The position numbers and the translations under genes are program-made. 64,000 bases of DNA from Candidatus Acidiferrales bacterium (GTDB lineage: Bacteria > Acidobacteriota > Terriglobia > Acidiferrales > UBA7541). Below are positions 62,911-64,000 of this stretch, in pieces. Every line of letters begins with the position of its first letter. The first letter of the stretch is position 1. The stretch is taken from positions 372,001-436,000 of the forward strand of contig DASYYH010000011.1 of assembly GCA_035934015.1 (NCBI GenBank), written 5' to 3'. The notes under the pieces are model-generated. The model was not told the DNA's origin. It ran no database searches and worked only from the letters and a program-made list of their open reading frames with translations.

Positions 62911-63735
62911 TTACAAAGCTGTGTATCCGCCGTCGACCAAAAGGTTCTGTCCCGTGACGTACGCCGACGCGTCAGAGGCAAGAAATACAGCGGCGCCGGC
63001 GATATCATTCGCGCTGGCCATGCGTCCCAAGGGAACGCGTCGCGCATAGTTCAGGACAAATTCGACAGGCATCCCGGCCGAAAACAGCCCGCCCGGACTG
63101 AGCGAGTTGACTCTCACCCCGCGTGATCCGAAATAAACAGCTAGGTAGCGCGTCAGTTGGATCATGCCCGCCTTGACGAACCCATAGCTCGGCGGATTCG
63201 TCATTTCGCTGTGCCCGTCATAAATCCGAAAGTCTGGGCTGACCACGCCATAGATCGAAGCCACGTTCACAATGCTGCCGGCGCCGTGCTTCGCCATCAC
63301 TTCGCCGAAAACCATGCACATCCGATAGACTGCCTTGGCATTGATGTCGACCGCCTGCGCCCACTTTTCTACGCTGTGCTCACAGAGCGGCTCCGCGTGC
63401 ACAGAGACTGCATTATTGAAAAGCACATCGATCCTTCCCCACTTCAGCTCGATCCTTGATGCAACGCTTTGAACCGAATCATTTTCAGATGCGTTGAGAG
63501 CAAATCCATGCGCGTCAAAATCCTCTCTACTGAGAACCTCTGCATACTCCTCGCATGTTTTTTTGTTTCGCGAAGCAATGATTACCGTCGCCCCCGCTTC
63601 CGCCAACGCCCTGCTAATCGCGCGCCCATATCTCCCTGCACCTCCCGTAACTAATGCGACGCGACCCTTCAATGAGAATAAATCTGGAATGGCGCGGTTT
63701 TGTGCCGCAGGCAAGACTTTGAGTTGCGCGTTCAT
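62911..63735 (-). CDS. Short-chain dehydrogenase/reductase
   Basis: A 274-aa classical SDR. It contains the cofactor motif ALVTGGAGRYGRAISRAL (GxxxGxG-type), NNAV for the NNAG element, the catalytic Ser in VNVASIYG and Tyr/Lys in YGFVKAG, and VRVNSLSPGG. Proteins of this type, such as PtmA, are found in nonulosonic acid clusters. The ATG at 63735 overlaps the stop of the upstream cytidylyltransferase-like gene (ATGA). This supports a shared pathway with neuB. Confidence 0.87.
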   Translation of the reverse strand: MNAQLKVLPAAQNRAIPDLFSLKGRVALVTGGAGRYGRAISRALAEAGATVIIASRNKKTCEEYAEVLSREDFDAHGFALNASENDSVQSVASRIELKWGRIDVLFNNAVSVHAEPLCEHSVEKWAQAVDINAKAVYRMCMVFGEVMAKHGAGSIVNVASIYGVVSPDFRIYDGHSEMTNPPSYGFVKAGMIQLTRYLAVYFGSRGVRVNSLSPGGLFSAGMPVEFVLNYARRVPLGRMASANDIAGAAVFLASDASAYVTGQNLLVDGGYTAL

Positions 63736-64000
63736 ATGATAAAAGCCTCGTGCAGATCGGAATTCAGTTCTGCAATTTGCGGATTGGCATCCAGAAAGTC
63801 GATGATTTCCGCGAGGGTCATGTCGTCGCGGCCCTGAAAATGGCGATAGATTCGTCCTTGAACTTCGAGGTCTGCGGCGTAGTCAACGGTCAAAAAGTAA
63901 TGACGTCTCCGCAGATGACTTGGCACAGCCATTTTTACGCATGGAAATCTTGAGGAACTGTTCCGTGCAAACGACATAAAGCATTCACGCTCGCTCGGCG
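63732..64000 (-). CDS. Cytidylyltransferase-like protein (SpsF/CMP-acylneuraminate synthetase type), partial
   Basis: Only the C-terminal 89 residues lie in the window. They end with PSHLRRRHYFLTVDYAADLEVQGRIYRHF and TLAEIIDFLDANPQIAELN. This pattern (RLTVD-x-x-x-DLE-x-x-x-x-IY) is the end of SpsF/acylneuraminate cytidylyltransferase-type proteins. The frame is open through the right edge, so the start is outside the window. Activation of a nonulosonic acid as its CMP form is the expected step after NeuB. The ATG at 63977 is internal, not the start. Confidence 0.7.
   Translation of the reverse strand, partial: PSERECFMSFARNSSSRFPCVKMAVPSHLRRRHYFLTVDYAADLEVQGRIYRHFQGRDDMTLAEIIDFLDANPQIAELNSDLHEAFII

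Noticed and set aside
1-64000. CRISPR array
   Set aside because: No series of regularly spaced direct repeats was seen; the only clustered repeats are the two 32-nt palindromes in the RHS gene.

Overview
The window looks like chromosomal DNA of an Acidobacteriota-type soil bacterium, probably from a metagenome. That is an inference from gene content: secreted Ig-like (He_PIG) lipoproteins, a CarboxypepD_reg-type membrane protein, a GldA/F/G plus DUF4340 transporter set, an S10 peptidase, an arsenic-methylation operon and many TTG/GTG starts. There is no rRNA or other decisive marker gene, and no CRISPR array was seen. Three tRNA genes are present: Pro(UGG) on the minus strand, Gly(GCC) and His(GUG).

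Layout. 1-3.7 kb: two 5'-truncated RHS 'tips' on the minus strand with different C-terminal ends, separated by a TPR gene that could be an immunity or accessory gene. Palindromic repeat units are inserted in frame in the first tip. 3.9-16.8 kb: chromosomal genes for an AmpG/PAT-like permease, a universal stress protein with a P1B-type metal ATPase, Ogt, endonuclease III, a secreted BNR-repeat protein, a large lipoprotein, an MFS protein and a dicarboxylate/amino-acid symporter. 17-18.6 kb: a b561-like membrane protein translationally coupled to a YceI protein. 18.8-23.4 kb: a four-gene gliding-type ABC transporter operon. 24-28.9 kb: small proteins, a nucleoside deoxyribosyltransferase-like protein, a DUF84 NTPase, an MFS gene and arsR-arsM-arsC. 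29-36.3 kb: a PilZ protein, a ClC channel coupled to a zinc-ribbon/TPR protein, a two-component pair, and a MerR-like/TPR regulator.

36.4-41.5 kb: the most unusual segment. Next to tRNA-His lies the tail of a decayed tyrosine integrase. Beyond it are four co-directional genes: a DUF72 protein, a RecA-like protein with no Walker A motif, a small 117-aa protein, and a family-B DNA polymerase whose motif B, motif C and first exonuclease motif are altered. The layout resembles known mutasome or translesion cassettes (ImuA-ImuB-DnaE2; archaeal PolB2/Dpo2), but the polymerase belongs to a different family from the bacterial ones. A damage-tolerance function is my inference.

43.3-64 kb: a tightly packed minus-strand surface-polysaccharide cluster of about 21 kb. 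It encodes a cytidylyltransferase-like end (cut by the window), an SDR, a NeuB-type nonulosonate synthase, an RmlD-like reductase, GT4, two asparagine-synthase-like proteins (one without the glutaminase cysteine), Wzx, a capsule-synthesis-like protein, a Wzy candidate, GT9, a GT2 fused to an initiating sugar-phosphate transferase, a split transketolase pair, a DegT aminotransferase and a WbpM/PglF-type dehydratase. Together these could build, polymerise and export a glycan containing a nonulosonic acid and an amino sugar. Many of these genes overlap or nearly touch, which supports a single operon.
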